NCBI RefSeq assembly: GCF_014203735.1
Contig: NZ_JACHJQ010000010.1
Span: forward strand, 124,001-188,000
DNA length: 64,000 nt
DNA from: Actinophytocola algeriensis
GTDB taxonomy: Bacteria; Actinomycetota; Actinomycetes; Mycobacteriales; Pseudonocardiaceae
Direction: 5' to 3'
Part shown: positions 26,704-33,950 of the stretch, piece after piece
Layout: each line of letters opens with the position of its first letter
Position numbering within the stretch: position 1 is the first letter of the stretch
Translations under genes and position numbers: made by a program
The notes under the pieces: model-generated
The model's database searches: none
What the model was told of the DNA's origin: nothing
Seen by the model: the letters and a program-made list of their open reading frames with translations, nothing else

Positions 26704-27861
26704 CTATACGGTGGCCCGTTCCGCGGACACCGACCGGCACACCGCGTCGGCGACGTGTCTGACGTCGGCGTCGGTCAGGCCCTGGTGCAGGGGCAGCAGC
26801 AACGTCTCCTCGGCTGCCTGGTCCGCACCCGGCAGGACCTGGTGGGTCGCGCCGTACAGCGGCACGTGGTGCAGCGCCGGGTACCGGAAGGTCGTGTACA
26901 CGCCCGCGTCGAGCAGATCCGCCGCCAGCCGGTCCCTGGTCACCGGGTCGGTGCGCACCCAGTAGAAGTAGTGGCAGGTCTCGTGCCCGGCGGGCAGCGG
27001 CGGCGGGACCCGCAGCGCGGGCTCACCGGCCAGCAGCAGGTCGTAGGTCGCGGCGATCTCCCGCCTGCGTTCGACGAAGCCGGGCAGCCTGCGCAGCTGG
27101 ACGCTCCCGATCGCGCCGGTCACGTCGTTGCCGATGATCCGCCGTCCCGGGTGCTCGACCTCGAGGTCCCACCAGCGGGCCGTCCGGCCGGACCCGACCT
27201 TGGACAGGCCGCTCGACTCGACCATGCCGTAGTAGGCGTGCCGCCGGGCCTTGTCCGCCAGTTCCCGGTCGCGGACGTACAGCATGCCGCCGTCCCCGGT
27301 GACGAGCATCTTCATCGCGTCGAAGCTCCACACGGCGAGGTCGCCGAAGGTGCCGCAGGCCTGTCCGTCCACCCGGGACGCGACGGCGCACGCGGCGTCC
27401 TCGATCAGCGTGACGCCGCGGTCCCGGCACAACCGCGCGATGGCCGCCACGTCGCCGGGGTAACCGCCGAAGTGCAGCAGCAGCACGGCCTTCGTGTCCG
27501 GGGTGAGCGCGGCCGCGACGTGGTCGGCGGTCGGGTTGAGGGTGGCCGGGTCGACGTCGCAGAACACCGGCCGGGCGCCGCTCGCCAGGACCGCGTTGCC
27601 CGCGGCGACGAAGCTCGGCGACGGCAGCACCACCTCGTCACCCGCGCCGAGCTCGAGCAGCTCGATCGCGAGGAACAGGCCGGAGGTCGCGCAGTTGATC
27701 AGCACGGTGTGCTCGGCGGCCACCCCGAGGTGCGCGGCGAACTCCGCCTCGAACGCCTTCGCGCGCGGTCCGTAGCCGAGCCAGTTGCCTGCGAAGACCG
27801 CCGCGACGGCGGCGGCCTCCTCGTCACCCAGCGTCGGTTGGAAGACGTTGATCCTGCCCAT
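26704..27861 (-). CDS. DegT/DnrJ/EryC1-family sugar aminotransferase
   Basis: PLP enzyme that transaminates a keto group of a dTDP-deoxysugar, using glutamate. The 385-aa protein has the PLP lysine K184 in SFDAMKMLVTGDGG, D155 in IEDAA, and the N-terminal NVFQPTLG typical of the subgroup. The SFDAMK active site, instead of the more common SFHATK, and the NVFQPTLG start resemble what I recall for C-4 aminotransferases such as SpnR and VinF. A C-3 assignment is not excluded. The start follows a strong AAGGAGGG. It acts just before the N-methyltransferase encoded next in the operon. Confidence 0.92.
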   Translation of the reverse strand: MGRINVFQPTLGDEEAAAVAAVFAGNWLGYGPRAKAFEAEFAAHLGVAAEHTVLINCATSGLFLAIELLELGAGDEVVLPSPSFVAAGNAVLASGARPVFCDVDPATLNPTADHVAAALTPDTKAVLLLHFGGYPGDVAAIARLCRDRGVTLIEDAACAVASRVDGQACGTFGDLAVWSFDAMKMLVTGDGGMLYVRDRELADKARRHAYYGMVESSGLSKVGSGRTARWWDLEVEHPGRRIIGNDVTGAIGSVQLRRLPGFVERRREIAATYDLLLAGEPALRVPPPLPAGHETCHYFYWVRTDPVTRDRLAADLLDAGVYTTFRYPALHHVPLYGATHQVLPGADQAAEETLLLPLHQGLTDADVRHVADAVCRSVSAERATV

Positions 27862-27875
27862 GGTGCCCTCCTTGG

Positions 27876-29132
27876 TCAGCGCCGGTGCCGGGCGACGCGC
27901 TCTTCGATCTCCGGGACCAGCTCGGCCGGGCTCGGCTGGGTGCGGAGCTCCTCGGAGAACTCCGCCGCGCTCTTGGCGAACCGCTCCTCGGTGAGCAGCT
28001 GGGTCACCGCGTCCGCCAGCACGTCGGCCGGTGCCTCACCGGTCAGCTCGGCCGGGCGGACCACCAGACCCGCGCCCTGGTCGGCGATGTGGTCGGCGAC
28101 GTTGTCCTCGGCCCAGAACGGCACCGGCACCACCAGCTGCGGCACCCCGAAGGCGCCCGCGGCGAGCGCGGTGCCGTCCCCGCCGTGGTGGATGATCGCG
28201 GCGCAGTCCGGCAGCACCTGGTTGAGCGGCACGTAGTCCACGACCCGCACGTTGTTCGGCAGCGCACCGTCGAAGTCCTTGTGCGCCAGGGTGACGACCA
28301 GTTCGATGTCCAGTTCGGACAGCCGGCGGACCAGCCCGGTGTGGGTGAGCCCGCTCTCGGCGAACAGCTCCCGGCCCCGGCCGCCGATCCCGAGCGACAG
28401 CACGACCCTCGGCCGGTCGCGCGGCGCGCGGACCCAGTCCGGCACGTGCCCGCCGCCGTTGTGCGGCACCGACCGCAGCGGCAGCCGGTCCAGCGACGTC
28501 GGCACCGCCCAGCGGTCCGGTCGCGGCTCGATCGTCCACTGCCCCACGAACAGGGCGGGCGAGAACTCGACGCCGTGGCGGGCGAGGTGCTCACCGAGCA
28601 GCCAGTTCACCGACCCGTCCACCGCGACGGGGGTGCTCGCGGGATCACGTTCCGCGTAGCGCTCCCACATCCAGCCGACGTTGTCCTGGCCCCACAGGAA
28701 ACGGGCGTGCGCGGCCCCGGTTGCCTCGGCGGCGATCGCGGCGGGCACGCACAGCGGGTCCCACACCACGAGGTCGGGACGCCACTCCCGGCACACGTCG
28801 ACCAGTTCGTCCAGCACGGACGCGTAGATGGTGAACGTGGCGATGGTGCCGAGCCACGCGTCGTGCCACGGCTCGTCCGGCAGGCAGCGCAGCGACAGGT
28901 CGGTCGTGAGCGATGCCAGTTTGTCCGGGTCGCTGTTGAAGCCGACCACGTGGCGCACGGTCTCGTTGTCGCCGAAGGGCAGCGCGGTCAGCCCGGTGCG
29001 CGCGACGGCGTCGTTCATCGAGGGGTGCACGGCGATGCGGACCTCGTGCCCCTGGTTGTGCAGTGCCCACGCGAGCGGCACCACCGGGTACAGGTGCGCG
29101 GTCGCCGGGAAGATCGCGAACAGGACTCGCAC
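27876..29132 (-). CDS. GT1-family macrolide-type glycosyltransferase (canonical motif)
   Basis: Third glycosyltransferase of the cluster, about 418 aa, within the sugar operon and therefore the best candidate for transferring the amino sugar or the 2,6-dideoxysugar made by its neighbours. The donor motif is intact (IIHHGGDGTALA) and the N-terminal His lies in FPATAHLYPVVPLAWALH. The GTG at 29132 gives the start VRVLFAIFP, aligned with the other two enzymes, and follows GAGAGGA. A GTG at 29156 overlapping the epimerase stop is the alternative start and would add eight residues. It is more distant from the two paralogues at 17-20 kb than they are from each other. Confidence 0.93.
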   Translation of the reverse strand: MRVLFAIFPATAHLYPVVPLAWALHNQGHEVRIAVHPSMNDAVARTGLTALPFGDNETVRHVVGFNSDPDKLASLTTDLSLRCLPDEPWHDAWLGTIATFTIYASVLDELVDVCREWRPDLVVWDPLCVPAAIAAEATGAAHARFLWGQDNVGWMWERYAERDPASTPVAVDGSVNWLLGEHLARHGVEFSPALFVGQWTIEPRPDRWAVPTSLDRLPLRSVPHNGGGHVPDWVRAPRDRPRVVLSLGIGGRGRELFAESGLTHTGLVRRLSELDIELVVTLAHKDFDGALPNNVRVVDYVPLNQVLPDCAAIIHHGGDGTALAAGAFGVPQLVVPVPFWAEDNVADHIADQGAGLVVRPAELTGEAPADVLADAVTQLLTEERFAKSAAEFSEELRTQPSPAELVPEIEERVARHRR

Positions 29133-29152
29133 GGGACGGTTTCCTCTCCGGT

Positions 29153-29761
29153 TCACACGGACTCGAGCGCCTGGTCGAGCGCCAGGCAGGTCTGGTAGTC
29201 GGGCAGCGCGCCCTGCTCCAGCGCCTCGGCGACCGTGACGGCCGCGGTGTCGCGGGGCGACATGACCAGTTCCAGGTCCGGCGGCAGCGGCAGCGCGAGG
29301 CCCGGGTCGAGCGGCGACACGGCCAGCTCGTAGGCGGGCACGTACTCCTGGGACAGCAGGTACATCACGACCGACCCGGCGGTCAGCACGACCGAGCCGT
29401 GCCCGACCCCGACCGGGCAGTACACGGCCCGGCCGTTGGTCTCGTCGAGCACCACGGAGTCGGTGACGCCGAACGTCGGCGACCCGACGCGCAGGTCCAC
29501 CTGGAAGTCGAGCACGCGGCCGCGGGGGCAGTGCACGTACTTCGCCCCTCCCGGCGGGGTCGCGGTGTAGTGGATGCCGCGCAGGACGCCCGCGCGGACG
29601 GAGAAGTTGTGGCTGGTCTGGCGGATGGGGAACGGCGCCCTGCCGACCGCGGTGGTGAACGTGTCCCCCTGGAACGGTGAGGTGAAGTACCCGCGGTCGT
29701 CGTGGAACTTCTCCGCGGTGAACTCGAACGCGCCCTCGATCCGCAATGGCCGTGCCCGCAT
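29153..29761 (-). CDS. dTDP-4-keto-6-deoxyhexose 3,5-epimerase (RmlC-like)
   Basis: Epimerises a 4-keto-6-deoxysugar nucleotide at C-5 (and/or C-3), turning a D- into an L-sugar. The 202-aa cupin has the RmlC landmarks: R61-G-I-H64 in VLRGIHYTA, Y134 in VVMYLLSQEY and the DDRGYF segment near 21. The C terminus is longer than in RmlC and ends with an acidic tail. The stop overlaps an in-frame GTG of the glycosyltransferase. With the 4-ketoreductase encoded just upstream it would complete an L-configured neutral sugar. Whether it acts at C-3, C-5 or both is not visible. Confidence 0.92.
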   Translation of the reverse strand: MRARPLRIEGAFEFTAEKFHDDRGYFTSPFQGDTFTTAVGRAPFPIRQTSHNFSVRAGVLRGIHYTATPPGGAKYVHCPRGRVLDFQVDLRVGSPTFGVTDSVVLDETNGRAVYCPVGVGHGSVVLTAGSVVMYLLSQEYVPAYELAVSPLDPGLALPLPPDLELVMSPRDTAAVTVAEALEQGALPDYQTCLALDQALESV

Positions 29762-29774
29762 GTGTCCCTTCCCT

Positions 29775-30557
29775 TCAGCTGCCTGCGGTTGCTTCCATGA
29801 GGCCCCCGCGCACCGCGTCCGCGTCGACGTAGCGGTCCAGGAGCTCGTCGAGGTAGCCGGGGCCGAAGTCCAGCTCGGCGAACTCGGGGACCAGGCCGCG
29901 CACCTTCGCCGTGTCGACGGCCGCGTGCTCCAGGTCGTGCGCGACGTAGTGCCGGGCCGGGGTGACGCCGAGCCTGCGCTCCAGCGCCGCCAGCACGTCC
30001 TCGACGTCCCTCGGTGCCCCGGTCGCCACGTTGACCACCTCGCCTGCGACCCGGGCGGCGAGCAGCCGGTCCAGCACGAGCATCAGGTGCCGGACGTCGA
30101 CGAGGTCGCGCCGCGCGCCGCGGAACACGGTCACCTCGCCTGCGAGGACCTGCCGGGTCAGCGCCGGCAGCAGCTGGTCCGGTGGCGCGCCCGCACCCAC
30201 GACGTAACCGAGGCGCAGCACCAGGAACGGGGTGCCGGACAGCGCGCAGACCCGTTCGAGGCCGAGCTTGTGCCTGCCGTAGGGGGTGCGCGGGTACACC
30301 GGGCCGTCCTCGGTGCCCGGGCAGTCCGCGCCGGTGTACATCCCGGTCGACGCGGTCGAGAAGAACACGACGGTGCGGCCCCCGGCACGGCAGCGGCGCA
30401 GCACGTCGTAGACGAGGTTCGCCTCGCGGTCGAACGCGGCGCCCTCGGTCGAGCCCGCGCTCGACACCCCGGCCGCGATCACGGTGACGTCCGGGTAGCC
30501 GGCGCCGAAGTGCGGGCGGAGGTGGCTCGCGAGGAACCCGTTGCCGACGACGTCCAT
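29775..30557 (-). CDS. NDP-4-keto-6-deoxyhexose 4-ketoreductase (SDR, NAD-dependent epimerase/dehydratase family)
   Basis: Reduces the 4-keto group of a deoxysugar nucleotide. The 260-aa extended SDR starts with a compact nucleotide-binding motif (GNGFLASHL, 5-13), has FFSTASTGMY near 66 and the catalytic Y93-G-R-H-K97. It is shorter than typical 4-ketoreductases (about 300 aa), and the N-terminal glycine motif is GxGxxA. The ATG at 30557 overlaps the stop of the preceding 3-ketoreductase by one base. It follows the 2,3-dehydratase and 3-ketoreductase in the operon, the expected order for a 2,6-dideoxysugar. The stereochemistry of the new hydroxyl is unknown. Confidence 0.87.
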   Translation of the reverse strand: MDVVGNGFLASHLRPHFGAGYPDVTVIAAGVSSAGSTEGAAFDREANLVYDVLRRCRAGGRTVVFFSTASTGMYTGADCPGTEDGPVYPRTPYGRHKLGLERVCALSGTPFLVLRLGYVVGAGAPPDQLLPALTRQVLAGEVTVFRGARRDLVDVRHLMLVLDRLLAARVAGEVVNVATGAPRDVEDVLAALERRLGVTPARHYVAHDLEHAAVDTAKVRGLVPEFAELDFGPGYLDELLDRYVDADAVRGGLMEATAGS

Positions 30558-31558
30558 CAGGCGGCGCCCGCCTGGGCGGGGACCGTCACGGCGACGGCGC
30601 GGATCTCCTCCGCCAGCCGCGCGGTCTCCCGCGCGCCCGCGAGCCACGGCGCCTCCGTCCGCGCCGACCACCCCGTGCGGACGGCGTCGGCGAAGCGTTC
30701 CACGGAGAGCCGGAACTGGTGCGCGGCCGGCATGACGAGCTGCTCGCCGTGGTCCTGCTCCTCGATGTCGAGGCTGCCGCGGTGCCCCGGCGGCGGGGTG
30801 AAGGCGTGGTCGAGCCGCAACGCCGCCGCGCTGCCCCAGATCTGGTAGCGGGAGCGGTAGGTGTGCTGGAACCCGAACTCCAGGTCGGCGAACACACCGT
30901 CAGGGCTGGTGAGCAGGGCGTGCCCGCTGACGTCGACACCGAGCGCGGGATCCACCCGCAGCACGGCACCCGCGACCGACAGCCCGTCGCCGAGCAGGTG
31001 CCACGCGAGGCGGATCGGGTACACGCCCGCGTCGAGCAGCGCGCCGCCACCGAGTTCCGCGCGGTAGCGGATGTCCGTCGCGGGCAGCGGCGGGAAGCCG
31101 AACGCGGCGGCGACCGTGCGGACCGCGCCGAGCCTGCCGTCGGCGACGAGCCGTTTGACCTCGTCGTGCTGCGGGTGGTTCAGGAACGCGAAGTTCTCCC
31201 GCAGCACCAGCCGGTTCGTGGTCGCGAGGTCCTCGAGGTCCTTGGCGCTGCTCTGGTCGGTGGCGAGCGGCTTCTCGCACAGCACGTGTTTGCCCGCCAG
31301 CAGCGCCAGCCGTGCCCACTCGTGGTGCAGCGCGTTCGGCAGTCCGATGTAGACGGCGTCGACGTCCGGCCGCGCCAGCAGTTCGTGGTAGCCACACGGT
31401 TCGCCGCCGAACCCGGCCGCGTACTCGCGTGCCTTGTCCGCGGAGCGGCTCGCGACCGCGGCGACCTCGATGTGGTCCGCGTCCCGCATGACCGGCAGGG
31501 TGCGCCTGCGCGCGATGGCCGAGCAGCCGAGCACCCCGATGCGCACCGGCCCGTTCAC
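30557..31558 (-). CDS. NDP-hexose 3-ketoreductase (Gfo/Idh/MocA family)
   Basis: Partner of the 2,3-dehydratase: reduces the 3-keto intermediate after C-2 deoxygenation. The 333-aa protein has a Rossmann start (RIGVLGCSAIARR, 6-18), the diagnostic EKPLA at 95-99 and the Gfo/Idh/MocA C-terminal domain (GGALLDAGVYPI). The GTG start at 31558 overlaps the dehydratase stop (GTGA) and follows GGGGG; a start at 31654 would lie inside the dehydratase gene. Coupling with the 2,3-dehydratase matters, because the dehydratase product is unstable without immediate reduction (known for OleV/OleW and SpnO/SpnN). Confidence 0.94.
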   Translation of the reverse strand: MNGPVRIGVLGCSAIARRRTLPVMRDADHIEVAAVASRSADKAREYAAGFGGEPCGYHELLARPDVDAVYIGLPNALHHEWARLALLAGKHVLCEKPLATDQSSAKDLEDLATTNRLVLRENFAFLNHPQHDEVKRLVADGRLGAVRTVAAAFGFPPLPATDIRYRAELGGGALLDAGVYPIRLAWHLLGDGLSVAGAVLRVDPALGVDVSGHALLTSPDGVFADLEFGFQHTYRSRYQIWGSAAALRLDHAFTPPPGHRGSLDIEEQDHGEQLVMPAAHQFRLSVERFADAVRTGWSARTEAPWLAGARETARLAEEIRAVAVTVPAQAGAA

Positions 31559-32988
31559 CGCAGCCCCCGAAGGCAGGCGATCAGCGTCCTGGCCTGGACG
31601 TTGACGTAGTTGCTGTGCCCCAGGAAGCTCGTCAGCTGGTGCAGTGTCAGCCACCGGAACTCCGGCCGTCCGCCGTCGGGGAAGTCCTCCGCCACCTCGA
31701 TGATCCGGTAGCGGTTGCGCGCGTTGTGGAAGCGGCCGCCCTCCTCGGACAGCTCGGTGTCGAACAGGATCCGGCCGGGGTCACCGTCGAGCACGAGGTC
31801 CAGGAACGGCGGCCACTGCTCGCTGGTGATGCCGCCGTAGTTGGCCGGGGTGCACTGCACGGTCGGCGCCAGCTCGACCGTGCCGCGGTAGCCGGGTTCC
31901 GCGCGCGCGTTGACGAGCGCGTGCAGCACGCCGTCGACGCGCTTGACCAGCAACACGATCAGCCCGGTTCCGCACGGTTCGAGCAGCGGCTGCGTCCAGT
32001 CCCCGACCTCGCGGCTGTTGGCCAGCACCGACACGGCCACCACCCGGAAGAACCGGTGTTCGTCGTGGTGGATGTCCACGTCGGTGCGCCGCCAGCGCGG
32101 CACGTCCGACAGCCCCGTCAGCTCGGTGACCACGACCTGCTCCGACTCGCGGGAGGTGAGCCAGCTCATCGTCTCCTGCGGCGTGTGCAGCCCGCCGAAC
32201 GCCGGGTCGCACGACAGCGCGATCGCGGTGACCATCTCGTCGGTGAGACCGCCCGCCGCTGCCTCGAACCCGGCGGGCATGCACGACAGCACGGTGCGGG
32301 CGTCCATGTTGACCACGTTTTCCTCACGCAGCAGCAGGTGCAGCTGCCCGAGGGTCATCCAGCAGAAGTCCTCGTGCGCCTCGACCGGCTCGTCCACCTC
32401 GACGATCATGTTGCGGTTGCGCTTGTGGTAGAACCACGCGCCCTGTTCGGACTGGAGCACGTCGGCGAGCACCCGGTGCCTGCCGAGGTCGCGGAAGCAG
32501 TCCAGGTAAGGCACCGCGCCGCCCTCGTGCACGCGCAGGTAATTGCTCCGCGTGGCCTGCACGGTCGGCGACACCTGCACGCCGTCGACGTTGCCCGGCT
32601 CGGACTTCGCCTGCATGAGGCAGTGCAGGACGCCGCCGATCTCCTTGACGACGATGCCGAGGATGCCGATCTCGGGCTGGTTGATGATCGGCTGCGTCCA
32701 CGACGGCACCGGTCCGAAGTCGGACTGGACCCGCAGGCCCTGGATGCGGAAGAACTTCCCGCTGTCGTGGCGCAGATCGCCGCTGTCCTCGTCGAACCGC
32801 CAGGACCGCAACTCCGCGAAGGGGATCCGCGCCACCTGGTGCAGTTGCTTCTCGGCCCGGTCCGCGAGCCAGGACCGGATCTCCGCCATGGTGTTGCACC
32901 CGCCGTCCACTGTGGACGCGGACATCGCGAGCCGGTGTGCCAGCGTGTCGTCGGGCACCCGCAGGACCGACTTTCCCACCGCGGTCAT
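31555..32988 (-). CDS. NDP-hexose 2,3-dehydratase (EvaA/SpnO-like)
   Basis: Removes the C-2 hydroxyl from a 4-keto-6-deoxyhexose nucleotide, committing it to 2,6-dideoxysugars. The 477-aa protein consists of two homologous halves, as in the family: the first has WTQPIINQPEIGILG and SPTVQATRSNY, the second WTQPLLEPCGTGLIV and APTVQCTPANY. The ATG at 32988 is preceded by a strong GAGGAGGG. It is the first gene of the seven-gene sugar operon running to 25955. Upstream are two GGGAAT-containing direct repeats. The substrate nucleotide is normally dTDP, but no dTDP-glucose synthase or 4,6-dehydratase is in the window. Confidence 0.95.
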   Translation of the reverse strand: MTAVGKSVLRVPDDTLAHRLAMSASTVDGGCNTMAEIRSWLADRAEKQLHQVARIPFAELRSWRFDEDSGDLRHDSGKFFRIQGLRVQSDFGPVPSWTQPIINQPEIGILGIVVKEIGGVLHCLMQAKSEPGNVDGVQVSPTVQATRSNYLRVHEGGAVPYLDCFRDLGRHRVLADVLQSEQGAWFYHKRNRNMIVEVDEPVEAHEDFCWMTLGQLHLLLREENVVNMDARTVLSCMPAGFEAAAGGLTDEMVTAIALSCDPAFGGLHTPQETMSWLTSRESEQVVVTELTGLSDVPRWRRTDVDIHHDEHRFFRVVAVSVLANSREVGDWTQPLLEPCGTGLIVLLVKRVDGVLHALVNARAEPGYRGTVELAPTVQCTPANYGGITSEQWPPFLDLVLDGDPGRILFDTELSEEGGRFHNARNRYRIIEVAEDFPDGGRPEFRWLTLHQLTSFLGHSNYVNVQARTLIACLRGLR

Positions 32989-33022
32989 GGACCCTCCTCT
33001 CACCGGCGACACCTCATTGGTA

Positions 33023-33078
33023 GTGGGAAAGGTGTAGGTATTCCCACAGACCGAGCCGGGTACCGAGAGGCATTCCCG
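33023..33078. promoter_or_regulatory. Repeated GGGAATnCC half-sites before the deoxysugar operon
   Basis: On the minus strand GCGGGAATGCCTC and TGTGGGAATACCTAC lie with their ATTCCC cores 32 bp apart (33040 and 33072), about three helical turns. A third GTGGGAAA at 33023-33030 forms a 7-bp inverted repeat with the nearer one. They are 35-90 bp upstream of the 2,3-dehydratase start and resemble half-sites of a PAS-LuxR operator. Confidence 0.45.
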
Positions 33079-33207
33079 CGCTGGGCGCGGCACGGGCAGG
33101 CGCCCCGAACGGACCATTCAGGACAGCGGGCGCCACCCCGCGGCAAGAGCCGACCACGAAAGGGCTCCCTGGCATCCCGAAGCGTGCCCGTCCGGCGAGG
33201 CCCCGCG

Positions 33208-33897
33208 CTACTTCACGTACTCGGGCAGCACCCGGGGCGGCCACGAACCGACGCGGAAGATGCCCGCCGAGTAGGCCTTGGAGATGAGCGCGGGCCGGTT
33301 CTTGACCTTGAACCGGCGCAACAGGCTCGTCACGTGGTACTCGACGCCGCCGCGGCTCAGGTACAGGGTCGCGGCGAGCTGCACCGTGGACACCCCGCCC
33401 CCGACGCCTTCCAGGATGCGTGCGTCGACCTCGCTCAGCATCTGCTGGCGGCGCGCGGCGGTCGGCTCGTCGCCGGGCTGCGCCGGCCGATCGCCGAGCA
33501 CCATGACGCCGTCGAAGTGGCCGACGTCGTCGGTCATGCCCAGTCCGGTCAGTTCTCCGGCGAACGCCGCGGCGCCGCGCCTGCCTGCCGCGACCCGTTC
33601 CGCGAACCGGGCGGAGGGGTCGTCGGCGAGCCGGTCCAGCTGCCTGCTCACGCGGGTCCGGTCGTCCGGGTGCAGCAGCTCGACGAGCTCGGTGCCGCGC
33701 ACGTCCTGCCGTGCGCGGCCGAACCGGCTCTGGAAGTCGGTGTTCGCGCTCACGACCCGCATGCCGCGGTCCAGGCGCGCGACGCACACCCCGGACCGCT
33801 CGAAGAAGGATCTGAACACGTCCCCGCAGTCCGGGCGCCTGCTCGCGAGGGCCGTGCCCGTCCTGCCGATCACGTCGACCGCGATGCCACTGCTCAT
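33208..33897 (-). CDS. PAS-LuxR family transcriptional regulator 1
   Basis: Pathway-specific activator candidate. The 229-aa protein has an N-terminal PAS-like sensor (about 25-150; FFERSGVCVARLDRGMRVVSAN) and a C-terminal LuxR/GerE helix-turn-helix (LSEVDARILEGV ... VEYHVTSLLRRFKVKNR). This is the PimM/NysRIV layout. The ATG at 33897 follows GAGAGGTGGAG. It comes 53 nt after a LAL regulator gene on the same strand. It is a paralogue of the protein at 36856-37533: the last 60 residues are nearly colinear, ending WPPRVLPEYVK versus WPPRVLPDYVG. Palindromes resembling PimM boxes occur before several cluster genes. Confidence 0.9.
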   Translation of the reverse strand: MSSGIAVDVIGRTGTALASRRPDCGDVFRSFFERSGVCVARLDRGMRVVSANTDFQSRFGRARQDVRGTELVELLHPDDRTRVSRQLDRLADDPSARFAERVAAGRRGAAAFAGELTGLGMTDDVGHFDGVMVLGDRPAQPGDEPTAARRQQMLSEVDARILEGVGGGVSTVQLAATLYLSRGGVEYHVTSLLRRFKVKNRPALISKAYSAGIFRVGSWPPRVLPEYVK

Positions 33898-33950
33898 GAC
33901 CACTCCACCTCTCGTCGGACGTTCTCCTCGCCGTACCGGGGACTTCGCCG

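Noticed and set aside
26704-27861. Aminotransferase as a GDP-perosamine/mycosamine synthase partner of Gmd
   Set aside because: It is encoded within the 2,3-dehydratase operon directly before the N-methyltransferase, and its SFDAMK active site resembles dTDP-trideoxysugar enzymes as I recall them. I keep this only as a less likely alternative.
25955-32988. Forosamine biosynthesis as in spinosyn
   Set aside because: No SpnQ-like 3-dehydrase is encoded in the window, so removal of the C-3 oxygen is not supported.
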